The notes beneath the pieces were generated by a model that did not search any database, was not told where the DNA came from, and saw only the letters and a program-made list of their open reading frames with translations. Below, in pieces: positions 51,782 through 61,166 of a stretch of DNA of 64,000 nucleotides. Both the position numbers and the translations under genes were made by a program. How positions within the stretch are numbered: the stretch's first letter is position 1; every line of letters begins with the position of its first letter. The DNA comes from Streptomyces finlayi (lineage in GTDB: Bacteria; Actinomycetota; Actinomycetes; Streptomycetales; Streptomycetaceae), in contig NZ_CP045702.1 in NCBI RefSeq assembly GCF_014216315.1, positions 4,154,001 through 4,218,000 of the forward strand. Direction: 5' to 3'.

Positions 51782-52135
51782 GTGGACCTGTCCTTGTCGA
51801 CTCGCAATGTGTCCGGCCCTGGTGGCGACCGTACGGTCGTCGAGGTCGGTGGCGAGATTGATGTGTATACCGCGCCCAAGCTGCGCGAGCAGTTGGTCGA
51901 GTTGGTGAATGACGGCAGCTACCACCTGGTTGTCGACATGGAAGGTGTCGATTTTCTCGACTCCACCGGCCTCGGCGTGCTCGTGGGCGGCTTGAAGCGC
52001 GTCAGAGCCCATGAGGGTTCACTGCGCCTGGTCTGCAACCAGGAGCGCATTCTCAAGATCTTCCGGATCACAGGTCTGACCAAGGTGTTCCCCATTCACA
52101 CCACGGTCGAAGAGGCTGTCGCGGCCACCGACTGA
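51782..52135 (+). CDS. bldG: Anti-anti-sigma factor BldG
   Basis: The 117-residue STAS protein begins MDLSLSTRNVSGPGGDRTVV and has the phosphorylatable serine in FLDSTGLGVLVGG (S61 with this start). It matches Streptomyces BldG, essential for aerial mycelium and antibiotics. The GTG at 51782 is accepted. It is followed by its anti-sigma partner 203 bases on, as in other Streptomyces. It is divergent from the helicase. Confidence 0.93.
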   Translation: MDLSLSTRNVSGPGGDRTVVEVGGEIDVYTAPKLREQLVELVNDGSYHLVVDMEGVDFLDSTGLGVLVGGLKRVRAHEGSLRLVCNQERILKIFRITGLTKVFPIHTTVEEAVAATD

Positions 52136-52338
52136 CGTCGGAGCGGGCCGGCCTCATCTGGCCGGCCGGCAGGCAGTGAACAGCCCGGCACGCGGCAGCA
52201 GGCAGGCCGCTTCGAGCAGGTGGTCGGCCCTGGGCCGACTGCCGGCTTTGTCGGCTTTTCCGGAGGGTGGAGAGCAGGGGGACCGGGCTGCACGCCCGGG
52301 CCTCTGACAAGCACGCCCGTACGTTCGAGGGGGATCGC

Positions 52339-52806
52339 ATGGCCACCGTTGAACTCCGCTTCAGCGCTCAGCCCGAACATGTCAGGACGGCGCGCCTCGT
52401 GGCAGCCGCCGTGGCTCGCCGGGCCGGGGTGGACGAGGCGTTGCTCGACGAGGTCAGACTGGCTGTGGGCGAGGCGTGCAGCCGTGCCGTCGGGCTGCAT
52501 CGCGGTCATGGCATCACCGCCCCGGTGACCGTCGTGCTGACCGATGAGGAGAAGGCTTTCTCCATCGAGGTCGGCGACGAGGTGCCCGGCCCCGGCAGCG
52601 AGGCCGCCACCGCGGCCGGACCGTCCGGCGCCACGCCCGGAGGGCGGAGCGGCTCGATGAGTACCGAGTCCGACGGCGACGCTGAGGACGAGATGGGTCT
52701 CGCGGTCATCAGTGGCCTGGTCGATGACATGGAAGTCAGGTCGGGCGCGGACGGCGGAGTGATCCGCATGAGCTGGCCGACGAAGTCCGCCGCGCCGCCT
52801 TCCTGA
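52339..52806 (+). CDS. RsbW-type anti-sigma factor (partner of BldG)
   Basis: The 155-residue protein has a GHKL/HATPase_c-like N-terminal half (LLDEVRLAVGEACSRAVG holds the conserved Asn-box region, though the key Asn is replaced) and a late EDEMGLAVISGLVDDMEVRS. A Gly/Ser/Thr-rich insert lies between. Position behind bldG identifies it as the anti-sigma factor of that system. The ATG at 52339 has AGGGGG upstream. Confidence 0.85.
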   Translation: MATVELRFSAQPEHVRTARLVAAAVARRAGVDEALLDEVRLAVGEACSRAVGLHRGHGITAPVTVVLTDEEKAFSIEVGDEVPGPGSEAATAAGPSGATPGGRSGSMSTESDGDAEDEMGLAVISGLVDDMEVRSGADGGVIRMSWPTKSAAPPS

Positions 52807-52896
52807 GTCCCGTGTGCGGTTTGGCCGGGCGCGCGTGACCGGACCTGCGGCTGGACCCGAACGGTCGCGCCCCCGCCCCCCACCGCCTCCGGGGCC

Positions 52897-52906
52897 CTCC
52901 AACCCC
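52897..52906. repeat. Left target-site duplication of the IS4 element
   Basis: CTCCAACCCC lies directly before the left inverted repeat. The same 10 bases follow the right inverted repeat at 54319-54328. Confidence 0.93.
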
Positions 52907-54318
52907 CAATGGTCCTGAGTTAGCTGCCCGGGGTGCGATGATCTTGGGGTGGAGCGGATTGAGGGTGTGGCCGCGGGGCGGCTGACGGATGACGTGTCGA
53001 TCGGGTTGCTGGCGGCGGTGTTCCCGGAGGAGGCCGTGCGGGCGGCGATCGATGAGGCGGGGGCGCGTGAGGAGCGAACGCGGTCGTTGCCGGCGAAGTT
53101 GATGATGTATTTGTCGCTGGCGTTGTGGTTGGAGCCGGGCAAGGGGTACGTGCGCACCCTGCGGGGCCTGCTGGAGGGGCTGCGGTGGTCGCGGGGCGGC
53201 TGGGGCGAATACCGGGTGCCCAGTGACGGGGCGATCTCGCTGGCCCGTTACCGGTTGGGTGAGGCGCCGTTGCGGAACCTGTTCGACGAGGTCGCAGCCC
53301 CGGTGGCCGATGAGCGCACCCCGGAGGCGTTCTGGCGGGGGCTGCGGTTGATGGCGGTGGACGGCACGGTCTTCGATGTGCCCTCGGGGAAGCGGAACGA
53401 GGCGGCGTTCGCGGTTCCGGCCGGTGGAAGCCGGCCGCAGGTCCGCCTGGTGGCGCTGGCCGAGTGCGGCACGCTGGCCCTGACCGGGGCGGCCTTCGAC
53501 TCCATCGCGGTCGGTGAACGCACCCTGTTCACCCGCCTGTTGGACCGGTTGGCGCCCGGCATGCTGCTGCTGGCCGACCGCGGCTTCCCCTCGTTCGGCC
53601 TGTACCGGGCTGCCGCCGCGACGGGCGCACAACTGCTGTGGCGCGTCTCGGCTTCCTTCACCCTGCCCGTCAAGAAACGGCTGGCCGACGGCACGTACCT
53701 GTCCGAACTGCGCGGCGAGCGGAAGTCGCAGCGGGTCACGGTACGAGTCATCGAGTACTCCGTCGCCGACGACGGCGGAATCAGCGAGGTCTTCTGCCTC
53801 ATCACCACCCTGCTGGACCCTGAGCACGCGCCCGCTTTGGAGCTGGCCCGCAACTACGCCGAACGCTGGTCGGTGGAAGTGCTCTTCAAACTGCTCAAGG
53901 TCGACCTGCGGCAAAGTGGCGGCATCCTGCGCTCGGGCAAACCCGAGGGAGTACGACAAGAACTGTGGGCGCTACTCTGCGTCTACCAGGCCCTGCGCAC
54001 CCTGATCGCCAGGGCCGCCGTGATCGCGGGCATCGACCCCGCCCGCATCAGCTTCCCGCCCGTCCTGGACGCCGTCAAAAGCTCCCTCAGGACGGCTTTT
54101 TCCCCCTGACCAGCTCGCGAAGGCCCTGCACTTCCTCATAGCCGACCTCCCCGGCATGCACATCCGAGACCGCCCCACCCGCACCACGCCCCGCACCACG
54201 AAACGCCCCCATCTCAGCTACCAAACCCGCAGCTCAACCGACCCCGGAACCCGGCGCGTCACCCGCACCATCGTGCTCCACACACTGACACCCGACCCGA
54301 TCTAACTCATGGCCATTG
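52907..54318. mobile_element. IS4-family insertion sequence, 1412 bp
   Basis: The imperfect terminal inverted repeats begin CAATGGTCCTGAGTTAG on the left and CAATGGCCATGAGTTAG on the right (read inward). The flanks carry a perfect 10-bp target duplication, CTCCAACCCC. These two facts fix the ends exactly. It separates the bldG/anti-sigma pair from hppA and appears to be a fairly recent arrival. Confidence 0.93.
52949..54305 (+). pseudogene. IS4-family transposase with a frameshift
   Basis: The frame from the GTG at 52949 holds the IS4 N-terminal domain and the DDE core (AVDGTVFDVP, LLADRGFPSF, YAERWSVEVLFKLLK with the YREK signature). It stops at 54109 after RTAFSP. One base over, the frame continues DQLAKALHFLIADLPG to a TAA at 54305. 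The switch lies in a run of five T; one T fewer restores RTAFPPDQLAK and about 450 residues. So it is a +1-type break by a single-base insertion, probably inactivating. Confidence 0.85.
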
Positions 54319-54328
54319 CTCCAACCCC
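54319..54328. repeat. Right target-site duplication of the IS4 element
   Basis: CTCCAACCCC, identical to 52897-52906. Confidence 0.93.
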
Positions 54329-54332
54329 TGCA

Positions 54333-54432
54333 AGGCCACCCCCAGTCATCCCTGGCCACCTCCGACATCCCCGGCCACCCGTTGGCCATCCCGGCCCCGG
54401 CCACCCCTGGCCATCCCCGGCCATCCCCGGTC
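54333..54432. repeat. Degenerate GGCCAYCCC repeats upstream of hppA
   Basis: GGCCACCCC, GGCCATCCC and close variants recur about every 10-13 bases. They are short, irregular and noncoding, and lie between the IS4 element and the terminator at 54467. Confidence 0.6.
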
Positions 54433-54466
54433 ACTCTGCCGGGTGCACATGACCGAGCATTTTCCG

Positions 54467-54490
54467 GGCCCTGCTGAGCAGGGCCATTTT
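54467..54490 (+). terminator. Terminator upstream of hppA
   Basis: GGCCCTGC / GCAGGGCC with a TGA loop, followed by ATTTT. Before the IS4 insertion it would have been the terminator of the bldG-anti-sigma unit. Confidence 0.8.
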
Positions 54491-54678
54491 CGTTTCCGCT
54501 TGATCGGTGATCTCCCGGCAATGCCTCTGCCCCGTTACTGCATTTGGGTCGGATCAAGGGTGAGGTCATTTGCCGATTGAGGGATGAAGGTCAATTCCAT
54601 TACGCACCCACTGTTTTGATCGGGTTCTGCTCCCTACAATCCGTCCACGTCTTGAGCGCTGAGCGTCAAGGAGGACGT

Positions 54679-57126
54679 ATGGCGGGGTTCTTCAACACAC
54701 CACTGGCAGAACTGACCCAGTTTTCCGCACCTTCCGACCGTCCCACCTCACTCGCGGCCGCGGTTCTCACCGATGACAACCGGCTGATCATCATCGTGGT
54801 CGCGGTCGTCGCCGTCGCCGCACTGGTCGTCGCCCAGCTGCTGACACGCCAGGTCCTGGCGGCCGGCGAGGGCACGGAGCGTATGAAGGAAATCGCGGCG
54901 GCCGTCCAGGAGGGAGCGAATGCGTATCTGGCGCGACAGCTGCGTACCGTCGGCATTTTCGCCGTCGTCGTGTTCTTCCTGCTTCTGCTGTTGCCGGCCG
55001 ACAACTGGTCGCAGCGTGCGGGAAGGTCGTTGTTCTTCCTGGTGGGTGCGCTTTTCTCGGCGGCCACCGGGTACATCGGCATGCGCCTCGCCGTTCGCAG
55101 CAATGTGCGCGTCGCCGCGGCCGCGCGTGAGGCGACTCCGGAAGAGGGCGAACCGGAAAAGGATCTCACCGCCGTATCCCACAAGGCGATGAAGATCGCT
55201 TTCCGTACGGGGGGCGTGGTCGGCATGATCACGGTGGGCCTCGGCCTGCTCGGCGCCTCCTGTGTCGTCCTCGTGTACGCCGCCGACGCCCCCAAGGTCC
55301 TGGAAGGGTTCGGCCTCGGCGCCGCGCTGATCGCCATGTTCATGAGGGTCGGCGGCGGCATCTTCACCAAGGCGGCCGACGTGGGCGCCGACCTCGTCGG
55401 CAAGGTGGAGCAGGGCATCCCGGAGGACGATCCGCGTAACGCCGCGACCATCGCCGACAACGTGGGCGACAACGTCGGGGACTGCGCGGGTATGGCGGCC
55501 GACCTCTTCGAGTCGTACGCCGTGACGCTCGTCGCCGCACTCATCCTCGGCTCGGCCGCCTTCGGTGACTCCGGACTGGCCTTTCCCCTGATCGTGCCGG
55601 CGATCGGCGTGATCACCGCGATGATCGGCATCTTCGCGGTCGCCCCGCGGCGTACCGACCGGAGCGGGATGACCGCCATCAACCGCGGGTTCTTCATCTC
55701 CGCGGTGATCTCGCTCGTCCTGGTGGCCGTGGCGGTCTTCGTCTACCTGCCGTCCTCGTACGCCGAACTTGACGGGGTCACGGACAGCACCATCGCCTCG
55801 CACGGCGGCGATCCCCGGATCTTCGCCCTGGTCGCCGTCGCCATCGGAATCGTGCTCGCCGCGCTGATCCAGCAGCTCACCGGCTACTTCACCGAGACCA
55901 ACCGCCGCCCGGTCAGGGACATCGGCAAGTCCTCGTTGACGGGCCCGGCGACCGTCGTGCTCGCCGGGATCTCCATCGGTCTGGAGTCCGCGGTCTACAC
56001 CGCGCTGCTGATCGGGCTCGGCGTCTACGGGGCGTTCCTGCTCGGCGGTACGTCGGTGATGCTGGCGCTCTTCGCGGTGGCCCTCGCGGGCACCGGGCTG
56101 CTCACCACCGTCGGGGTCATCGTCGCCATGGACACCTTCGGGCCGGTTTCCGACAACGCTCAGGGCATCGCCGAGATGTCGGGCGACGTCCAGGGCGCCG
56201 GGGCGCAGGTACTCACCGACCTGGACGCCGTCGGCAACACCACCAAGGCCATCACCAAGGGCATCGCGATCGCCACCGCCGTCCTGGCGGCGGCGGCGCT
56301 GTTCGGTTCCTACCGGGACGCGATCGCCACGGCGGTCGAGGACGTGGGGGCCGGAGCGGGTGAGCTGGGGCTGAGCCTGGACATCTCGCAGCCCAACAAC
56401 CTGGTCGGGCTCATCCTCGGCGCCGCCGTCGTCTTCCTCTTCTCCGGTCTGGCCATCAACGCGGTGTCCCGGTCCGCCGGGGCGGTGGTCTACGAGGTGC
56501 GGCGGCAGTTCCGCGAGCACCCCGGGATCATGGACTACACGGAGAAGCCGGAGTACGGGCGCGTCGTCGACATCTGCACCAAGGACGCGCTGCGCGAACT
56601 GGCCACGCCCGGACTGCTCGCCGTGCTGGCGCCGATCGCGGTCGGATTCAGTCTCGGGGTCGGGGCGCTCGGCTCGTACCTCGCGGGTGCGATCGCGACC
56701 GGCACTCTCATGGCGGTCTTCCTCGCGAACTCCGGTGGTGCGTGGGACAACGCCAAGAAGCTCGTCGAGGACGGGCATTACGGCGGCAAGGGCAGTGACG
56801 CCCATGCCGCGACCGTCATCGGTGACACGGTCGGAGATCCGTTCAAGGACACGGCAGGCCCCGCGATCAACCCGCTCCTCAAGGTGATGAACCTGGTTGC
56901 CCTGCTCATCGCCCCGGCGGTCGTGCAGTTCAGCTACGGGGAGGACGCGAGCCCCGGGGTGCGGGCGGTGGTGGCGGTGTTCGCCATCGCCGTCATCGTC
57001 GGGGCGGTGTACGTGTCCAAGCGGCGCGGTATCGCCATGGGCGACGAAGGCGGCACCGGGGACGGAGGAGATGAGGGAGGCGGCGGCCGTCCCGCCAAGT
57101 CGCCAAACCCGGCGGCCATTTCCTGA
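54679..57126 (+). CDS. hppA: Membrane H+-translocating pyrophosphatase
   Basis: The 815-residue protein has about 16 membrane helices and uses pyrophosphate hydrolysis to pump protons. The substrate-site motif is DVGADLVGKVEQGIPEDDPR (about residues 234-253), with IADNVGDNVGDCAG after it. Lys in GNTTKAITKG (about 517-526) marks the potassium-independent type. The ATG at 54679 has AAGGAGG just upstream; the longer frame is not credible. The C-terminus adds a Gly/Asp-rich tail. Confidence 0.95.
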   Translation: MAGFFNTPLAELTQFSAPSDRPTSLAAAVLTDDNRLIIIVVAVVAVAALVVAQLLTRQVLAAGEGTERMKEIAAAVQEGANAYLARQLRTVGIFAVVVFFLLLLLPADNWSQRAGRSLFFLVGALFSAATGYIGMRLAVRSNVRVAAAAREATPEEGEPEKDLTAVSHKAMKIAFRTGGVVGMITVGLGLLGASCVVLVYAADAPKVLEGFGLGAALIAMFMRVGGGIFTKAADVGADLVGKVEQGIPEDDPRNAATIADNVGDNVGDCAGMAADLFESYAVTLVAALILGSAAFGDSGLAFPLIVPAIGVITAMIGIFAVAPRRTDRSGMTAINRGFFISAVISLVLVAVAVFVYLPSSYAELDGVTDSTIASHGGDPRIFALVAVAIGIVLAALIQQLTGYFTETNRRPVRDIGKSSLTGPATVVLAGISIGLESAVYTALLIGLGVYGAFLLGGTSVMLALFAVALAGTGLLTTVGVIVAMDTFGPVSDNAQGIAEMSGDVQGAGAQVLTDLDAVGNTTKAITKGIAIATAVLAAAALFGSYRDAIATAVEDVGAGAGELGLSLDISQPNNLVGLILGAAVVFLFSGLAINAVSRSAGAVVYEVRRQFREHPGIMDYTEKPEYGRVVDICTKDALRELATPGLLAVLAPIAVGFSLGVGALGSYLAGAIATGTLMAVFLANSGGAWDNAKKLVEDGHYGGKGSDAHAATVIGDTVGDPFKDTAGPAINPLLKVMNLVALLIAPAVVQFSYGEDASPGVRAVVAVFAIAVIVGAVYVSKRRGIAMGDEGGTGDGGDEGGGGRPAKSPNPAAIS

Positions 57127-57185
57127 ACCGGCGTGGTCGGCCGCAGGTGCCCGGACAGGCCCCCGAGGCCGTCGTGCCAGCTCAA

Positions 57186-57229
57186 GCTACGGGCGGACAA
57201 CTCCTTCTGAGGAGGTGTCCGCCCGTAGC
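57186..57229 (+). terminator. Terminator of hppA
   Basis: GCTACGGGCGGACA pairs with TGTCCGCCCGTAGC, with an inner CTCCT / AGGAG stem. It starts 60 bases after the stop. Confidence 0.85.
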
Positions 57230-57419
57230 GCCGCACGGTTCTTCACTCGCATCGGTGAGTTTCCGTACGTCTGATCGAGTGTTTGGGTGAGTTGTATCTC
57301 CCTCATTTCCCTTGGTGCAAATGGCTGCAAAAGCCCGTACATCCGACCACCGGCGCCAGAATGTCGCCTACTTGGCGTGTAAGTTCCGGGGCCGAGAGCC
57401 TTGGAAGGGACCCAATCCG

Positions 57420-58028
57420 GTGAACAAGAAGCTTGCAGCCGCACTGTCCGGCGGTGCGGTACTCGTACTGACGCTGTCGGGCTGCAGCGACGACAGCGAC
57501 GACAAGGTCAACGACTGGGCCAAGGAGGTCTGCGACCAGGTCCAGCCCCAGCTGCAGAAGATCGCGGACGCCAACGGCGACATCCAGCGGCAGACCGCGG
57601 ACAACAGCAAGCCGGCCGACGTCCAGGCGACCGACTCGGCCGCCTTCCAGCAGATCTCGCAGGCGTACAAGGCGCTGGGCGCGGCCGTGAACTCAGCGGG
57701 CCCGCCGCCCGTCGACGACGGCGAGACCACGCAGAAGGAGGCCGTGAAGGAGCTCAACGCCTCCTCCGTGGCCTACGCGGGGCTGAAGACGAAGGTCGAC
57801 GCCCTCGACACGAAGGACCAGGCGAAGTTCGCCGACGGCCTCAAGGGCATCGCCGACGAGCTGAACAAGATCAGCACCAGTGGCGACCAGGCGCTGAAGA
57901 AGCTGCAGTCCGGTGAGGTCGGCGCCGCGATGGCCAAGCAGAAGGGGTGCCAGAAGCCGAAGGCATCCTCTTCGCCGTCCGCCGGATCGTCGGTGTCACC
58001 GTCCGCCTCGGCGAGCAAGAAGGCGTGA
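57420..58028 (+). CDS. Small secreted lipoprotein of unknown function
   Basis: The 202-residue protein has a lipoprotein signal (KKLAAALSGGAVLVLTLSGC, lipobox LSGC). A helical domain with one internal disulfide pair possible (C in AKEVCDQV and in QKGCQKP) follows, then a Ser/Pro-rich tail. I do not recognise a family with a known role. The GTG at 57420 has GGAAGGGA upstream; an earlier start at 57312 is unlikely. Confidence 0.8.
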   Translation: MNKKLAAALSGGAVLVLTLSGCSDDSDDKVNDWAKEVCDQVQPQLQKIADANGDIQRQTADNSKPADVQATDSAAFQQISQAYKALGAAVNSAGPPPVDDGETTQKEAVKELNASSVAYAGLKTKVDALDTKDQAKFADGLKGIADELNKISTSGDQALKKLQSGEVGAAMAKQKGCQKPKASSSPSAGSSVSPSASASKKA

Positions 58029-58086
58029 CGGCGCCCGGGAAGGCGTAACAGGCACACCAGGGAAAGAGCCTGGTGGACCGCTGTTC

Positions 58087-58122
58087 AGCGGCCCGGCCGC
58101 CCTCGACGGGCGCCGGGCCGCT
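58087..58122 (+). terminator. Terminator between the lipoprotein and methyltransferase genes
   Basis: AGCGGCCCGGC pairs with GCCGGGCCGCT across a 14-base loop. Confidence 0.75.
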
Positions 58123-58155
58123 GCCATTGTCGGTGGGAGCGGACACAATGGGCGG

Positions 58156-59661
58156 GTGAGTACGACCAGCCTTCCCGCATCCGACCGTATCCCCGCGCTC
58201 CGCGAAGCCCTGCTCGCCGCCGCCTTCACGGCGGACGGGCTTCTCGAACGGCTCGGCGCGTCCGCCTACGCCGCGCTCGCCCGCAGCGAAACGGTCCCCG
58301 CACTGCGGGCGACCCGAGGTGAAGCGCCGCTCGACACGCTTGTGCGGCTCTTCCTTCTCCAGCGTCCCGTCCCGTACGAGCGGGCCGGCGCCGCGCTCCC
58401 CGTGGAGGAGTGCGTCGAGGACGGCTGGCTGAGACGTGACGGCGACGAGGTCCGTGCGGCCGTCGACGTCCGGCCGTACGGCGGGCCGGAGGGCGAGGAC
58501 TGGTTCATCGTGTCCGACCTGGGCTGTGCCGTCGGCGGGGCGGGCGGCATCGGTTCGCACGAGGAGGGCGTCGTCCTCGGCGTCGGCGGGGCGTCGACCA
58601 CGCTCGCCGGAATCACCGTCCGTGAGCCGGTGGCCTCCGCTCTGGACGTCGGCACCGGCTCGGGCATCCAGGCGTTGCACGCCTCCCAGCACGCCACCCG
58701 CGTCACCGCCACGGACCTCAACCCGCGAGCCCTGGCCTTCACCCGGCTCACTCTCGCCCTGTCCGGAGCCGCCCCGGCCGATCTGCGCGAGGGGTCCCTC
58801 TTCGAACCGGTGTCGGGCAAGACGTTCGACCTGATCGTCTCCAACCCGCCGTTCGTGATCTCCCCGGGTGCCCGGCTGACGTACCGCGACGGCGGAATGG
58901 GCGGCGACGACCTGTGCCGGACCCTGGTGCAGCAGGCGGGCGACCGGCTGAACGAGGGGGGATACGCCCAGTTCCTCGCCAACTGGCAGCACGTGGAGGG
59001 CGAGGAGTGGCAGGACCGGCTGCGCACCTGGGTGCCGCGCGGCTGCGATGCCTGGATCGTGCAGCGTGAGGTGCAGGACATCACGCAGTACACGGAGCTG
59101 TGGCTGCGCGACAGCGGCGACCACCGCTCGGACCCGGCCGAATACACCGCGCGCTACGAGGCGTGGCTCGACGAGTTCGAGGCCCGCGGTACCAAGGCGG
59201 TCGGCTTCGGCTGGATCACGCTCAGGAAGACGGCCGCGGCCGAGCCGTCGATCGTGATCGAGGAGTGGCCGCATTCGGTGGAGCAGCCGCTCGGCCCCGC
59301 GATCGAGGCCCACTTCGCCCGCCAGGACTACCTCAGGGACCAGGACGACGCGGCGCTGCTGGCAGCCCGCTTCACGCTGGCCGCCGAGGTCGTGCAGGAG
59401 CAGGTCGGGCTGCCGGGCGCGGAGGACCCCGAGCATGTGGTGCTGCGTCAGCACCGGGGCATGCGCCGGGCGACGAAGGTCGACGCCGTCGGGGCCGGGT
59501 TCGCCGGCGTGTGCGACGGATCGCTTCCCGCCGGCCGGATTCTCGACGCCATCGCCCAGCTGATGTCCGAGGACCCGGTCCTGCTGCGCGACCGCACCCC
59601 GCAGGCGATCCGGCTGCTGGTGGAAGAGGGTTTCCTTGAGCCGGTCCGGGACAGCGCTTGA
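58156..59661 (+). CDS. Class I SAM-dependent methyltransferase
   Basis: The 501-residue protein has an N-terminal helical domain, then the SAM motif ALDVGTGSGIQALHAS, ATDLNPRALAF and the N6-amino type DLIVSNPPF. The NPPF motif suggests methylation of an exocyclic or side-chain nitrogen, as in HemK and RNA/DNA amino methylases, but the substrate is unknown. A C-terminal 170-residue extension is typical of this actinobacterial family. The GTG at 58156 begins VSTTSLPASD. Confidence 0.87.
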   Translation: MSTTSLPASDRIPALREALLAAAFTADGLLERLGASAYAALARSETVPALRATRGEAPLDTLVRLFLLQRPVPYERAGAALPVEECVEDGWLRRDGDEVRAAVDVRPYGGPEGEDWFIVSDLGCAVGGAGGIGSHEEGVVLGVGGASTTLAGITVREPVASALDVGTGSGIQALHASQHATRVTATDLNPRALAFTRLTLALSGAAPADLREGSLFEPVSGKTFDLIVSNPPFVISPGARLTYRDGGMGGDDLCRTLVQQAGDRLNEGGYAQFLANWQHVEGEEWQDRLRTWVPRGCDAWIVQREVQDITQYTELWLRDSGDHRSDPAEYTARYEAWLDEFEARGTKAVGFGWITLRKTAAAEPSIVIEEWPHSVEQPLGPAIEAHFARQDYLRDQDDAALLAARFTLAAEVVQEQVGLPGAEDPEHVVLRQHRGMRRATKVDAVGAGFAGVCDGSLPAGRILDAIAQLMSEDPVLLRDRTPQAIRLLVEEGFLEPVRDSA

Positions 59662-60676
59662 TGCACCGGTCTCGTGAGGGCGTCCCTCGGAGCGACTCGG
59701 ACCGCGGTCAGTCCGTGATGGGACATCTTCTGCGGACGAGAGAGGCGAGAGAGACGAGACGCGCGAGACGGACGCGGCGGAGCCCGTCCTTTCCGGAGCT
59801 GACCTAGTACATCGACGCCGCCCCCGGCGGGCGGTGGGAGAGCGACGGCCGCTGCTCGGCGCCCCCTCCTGCCGGACGCTGTTCAACCAGGCGAAGCCGC
59901 TCATGTTCGCCGGTACCCTGCCGGCTGGTCCGCTGCCGTATCTGCTGTTCCGAGCTGCTGTTCTTCGCCCGCCTTGAGCGTCAGTTCGGAGTGCCGGATG
60001 ACCGCTTCCATCAGTCGGACCGCAGTGCTCGCGTCCTCGTCGGCCTGCGTCCACGGCGACACCACGGCCCTCTCCCACGGGCGCCGGTTCGGCACGCGCG
60101 GAGCGGTCCCTCCCAGCCCCCGCCACCGCGCTCCGCTCCGCTTCGGCCGTGCCCTGTCCTACGTAACCAACGGGCTTCTCATCAGCACCTTCACCCTCAC
60201 TACCGCGTGCCCTCTGCCGGGTCTGCGGATTCCGCTCGAGTCCGTCCCAGGGTTCGTGGCGGCATTGCTCGCGGCTTCCGGCGGATGCTCCGCGTCCGGG
60301 CCCGGAGTGGGGGCGCTCGGGTTTCGCGTACGGGATGTCCTCCTGGCCTCGAATGTCGCCTGTTCCGTACTTCTCCCGCTGACCGGGGCGAACGGTGCAC
60401 GGGCCGAGCCGCGTGGGTGGATGCGCGTCGGCGCCGTACTCCCGCCGGCCCGTGCGGCAGCCGGTGAAGCACCACCCTCGACTCGCCACTCGCGGCCCTC
60501 GACTCGAACCCGGCACGTGATGTGAGCGGGCGGCGGGGCGGCGGGGCGGCGGAGGAGGCGGGGCCGGGGGAGTGCTGTTCACCCTGGGTTCGTGTCGGCG
60601 ACGCCCCGGCGTGGAAGCCTCCCTCTGCTGGCGCGTTTCGCGACGACGAGTGACTTCGAGGGGTAGGGGTACGGAC
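59662..60676. other. Gene-poor region before topA
   Basis: About 1 kb with no confident gene. A plus-strand stretch near 59840-59960 (LFNQAKPLMFAGTLPAGPLP) and a minus-strand 64-codon frame at 59901-60095 (with RLMEAVIRHSELTLKAGEEQ) look coding-like but have no good start and do not extend. They may be remnants. The plus frame at 59974-60525 has no family features. Confidence 0.5.
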
Positions 60677-60874
60677 ATGGAGAACGTCACCGCCGTCTTC
60701 GCCGGCACGGCATTCGCGCTGTTCGGTGCCGCGCTCCTGATCTGGACCGGGGCGCGCACGCTTCACCGCGCGCCGGTGGCTCACGGTGTGAGCCCCGTCG
60801 CCTCCACCGCGCTCGCCACGCTCTTCGGCGCGATCTTCCTCGTGGTCGGCTTCTGGTGCTTCAGCCGCGTCTGA
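60677..60874 (+). CDS. Small two-helix membrane protein
   Basis: The 65-residue protein has two membrane helices (VFAGTAFALFGAALLIWTG, ASTALATLFGAIFLVVGFW) and a short Arg/His loop. The ATG has GAGGGGTAGGGG upstream. No family is recognised. Confidence 0.65.
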   Translation: MENVTAVFAGTAFALFGAALLIWTGARTLHRAPVAHGVSPVASTALATLFGAIFLVVGFWCFSRV

Positions 60875-61057
60875 TTCCCACGCGCAGCAGGGCCTGACCC
60901 CCGGCGGGGCACCTCCGGACGGCTCCGGCGACGGACCTCCTGCGGCACCCCGGGAACCGCAGGCAGGAGCCATGCGCACTGCGGACCGAGCGGTCCGGGC
61001 GGCAGGAATGGCGGAAGTCGGGTTACCGTTCGAGTGGCCGTTGCGGGCTTTTGCCGT

Positions 61058-61088
61058 TTGACACGGGGGCGGGTTGTACCGTCACACT
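61058..61088 (+). promoter_or_regulatory. Candidate topA promoter
   Basis: TTGACA (61058-61063) is a perfect -35. Possible -10 boxes are TACCGT (13-base spacing, short) and CACACT (19 bases). The start codon is 79 bases beyond. The rest of the 292-base gap shows nothing else. Confidence 0.35.
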
Positions 61089-61166
61089 CCGCAGCGACAG
61101 CACCGCGTGCAGCGTCATTGCGCTGCCCGGATGCCCACTGAGTGCCGACCGGAGAGAAGAGCGAAG

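Noticed and set aside
54748..56805. 685-codon minus-strand open frame
   Set aside because: It is antisense to hppA, has His/Asp/Gly-biased composition typical of shadow frames and no domain.
60470..60510. tRNA-like GGTTCGAGTC on the minus strand
   Set aside because: No acceptor, D or anticodon stems fold around it.
57871..60759. 962-codon minus-strand open frame
   Set aside because: It crosses the methyltransferase gene antisense and has no recognisable domain or ribosome site.
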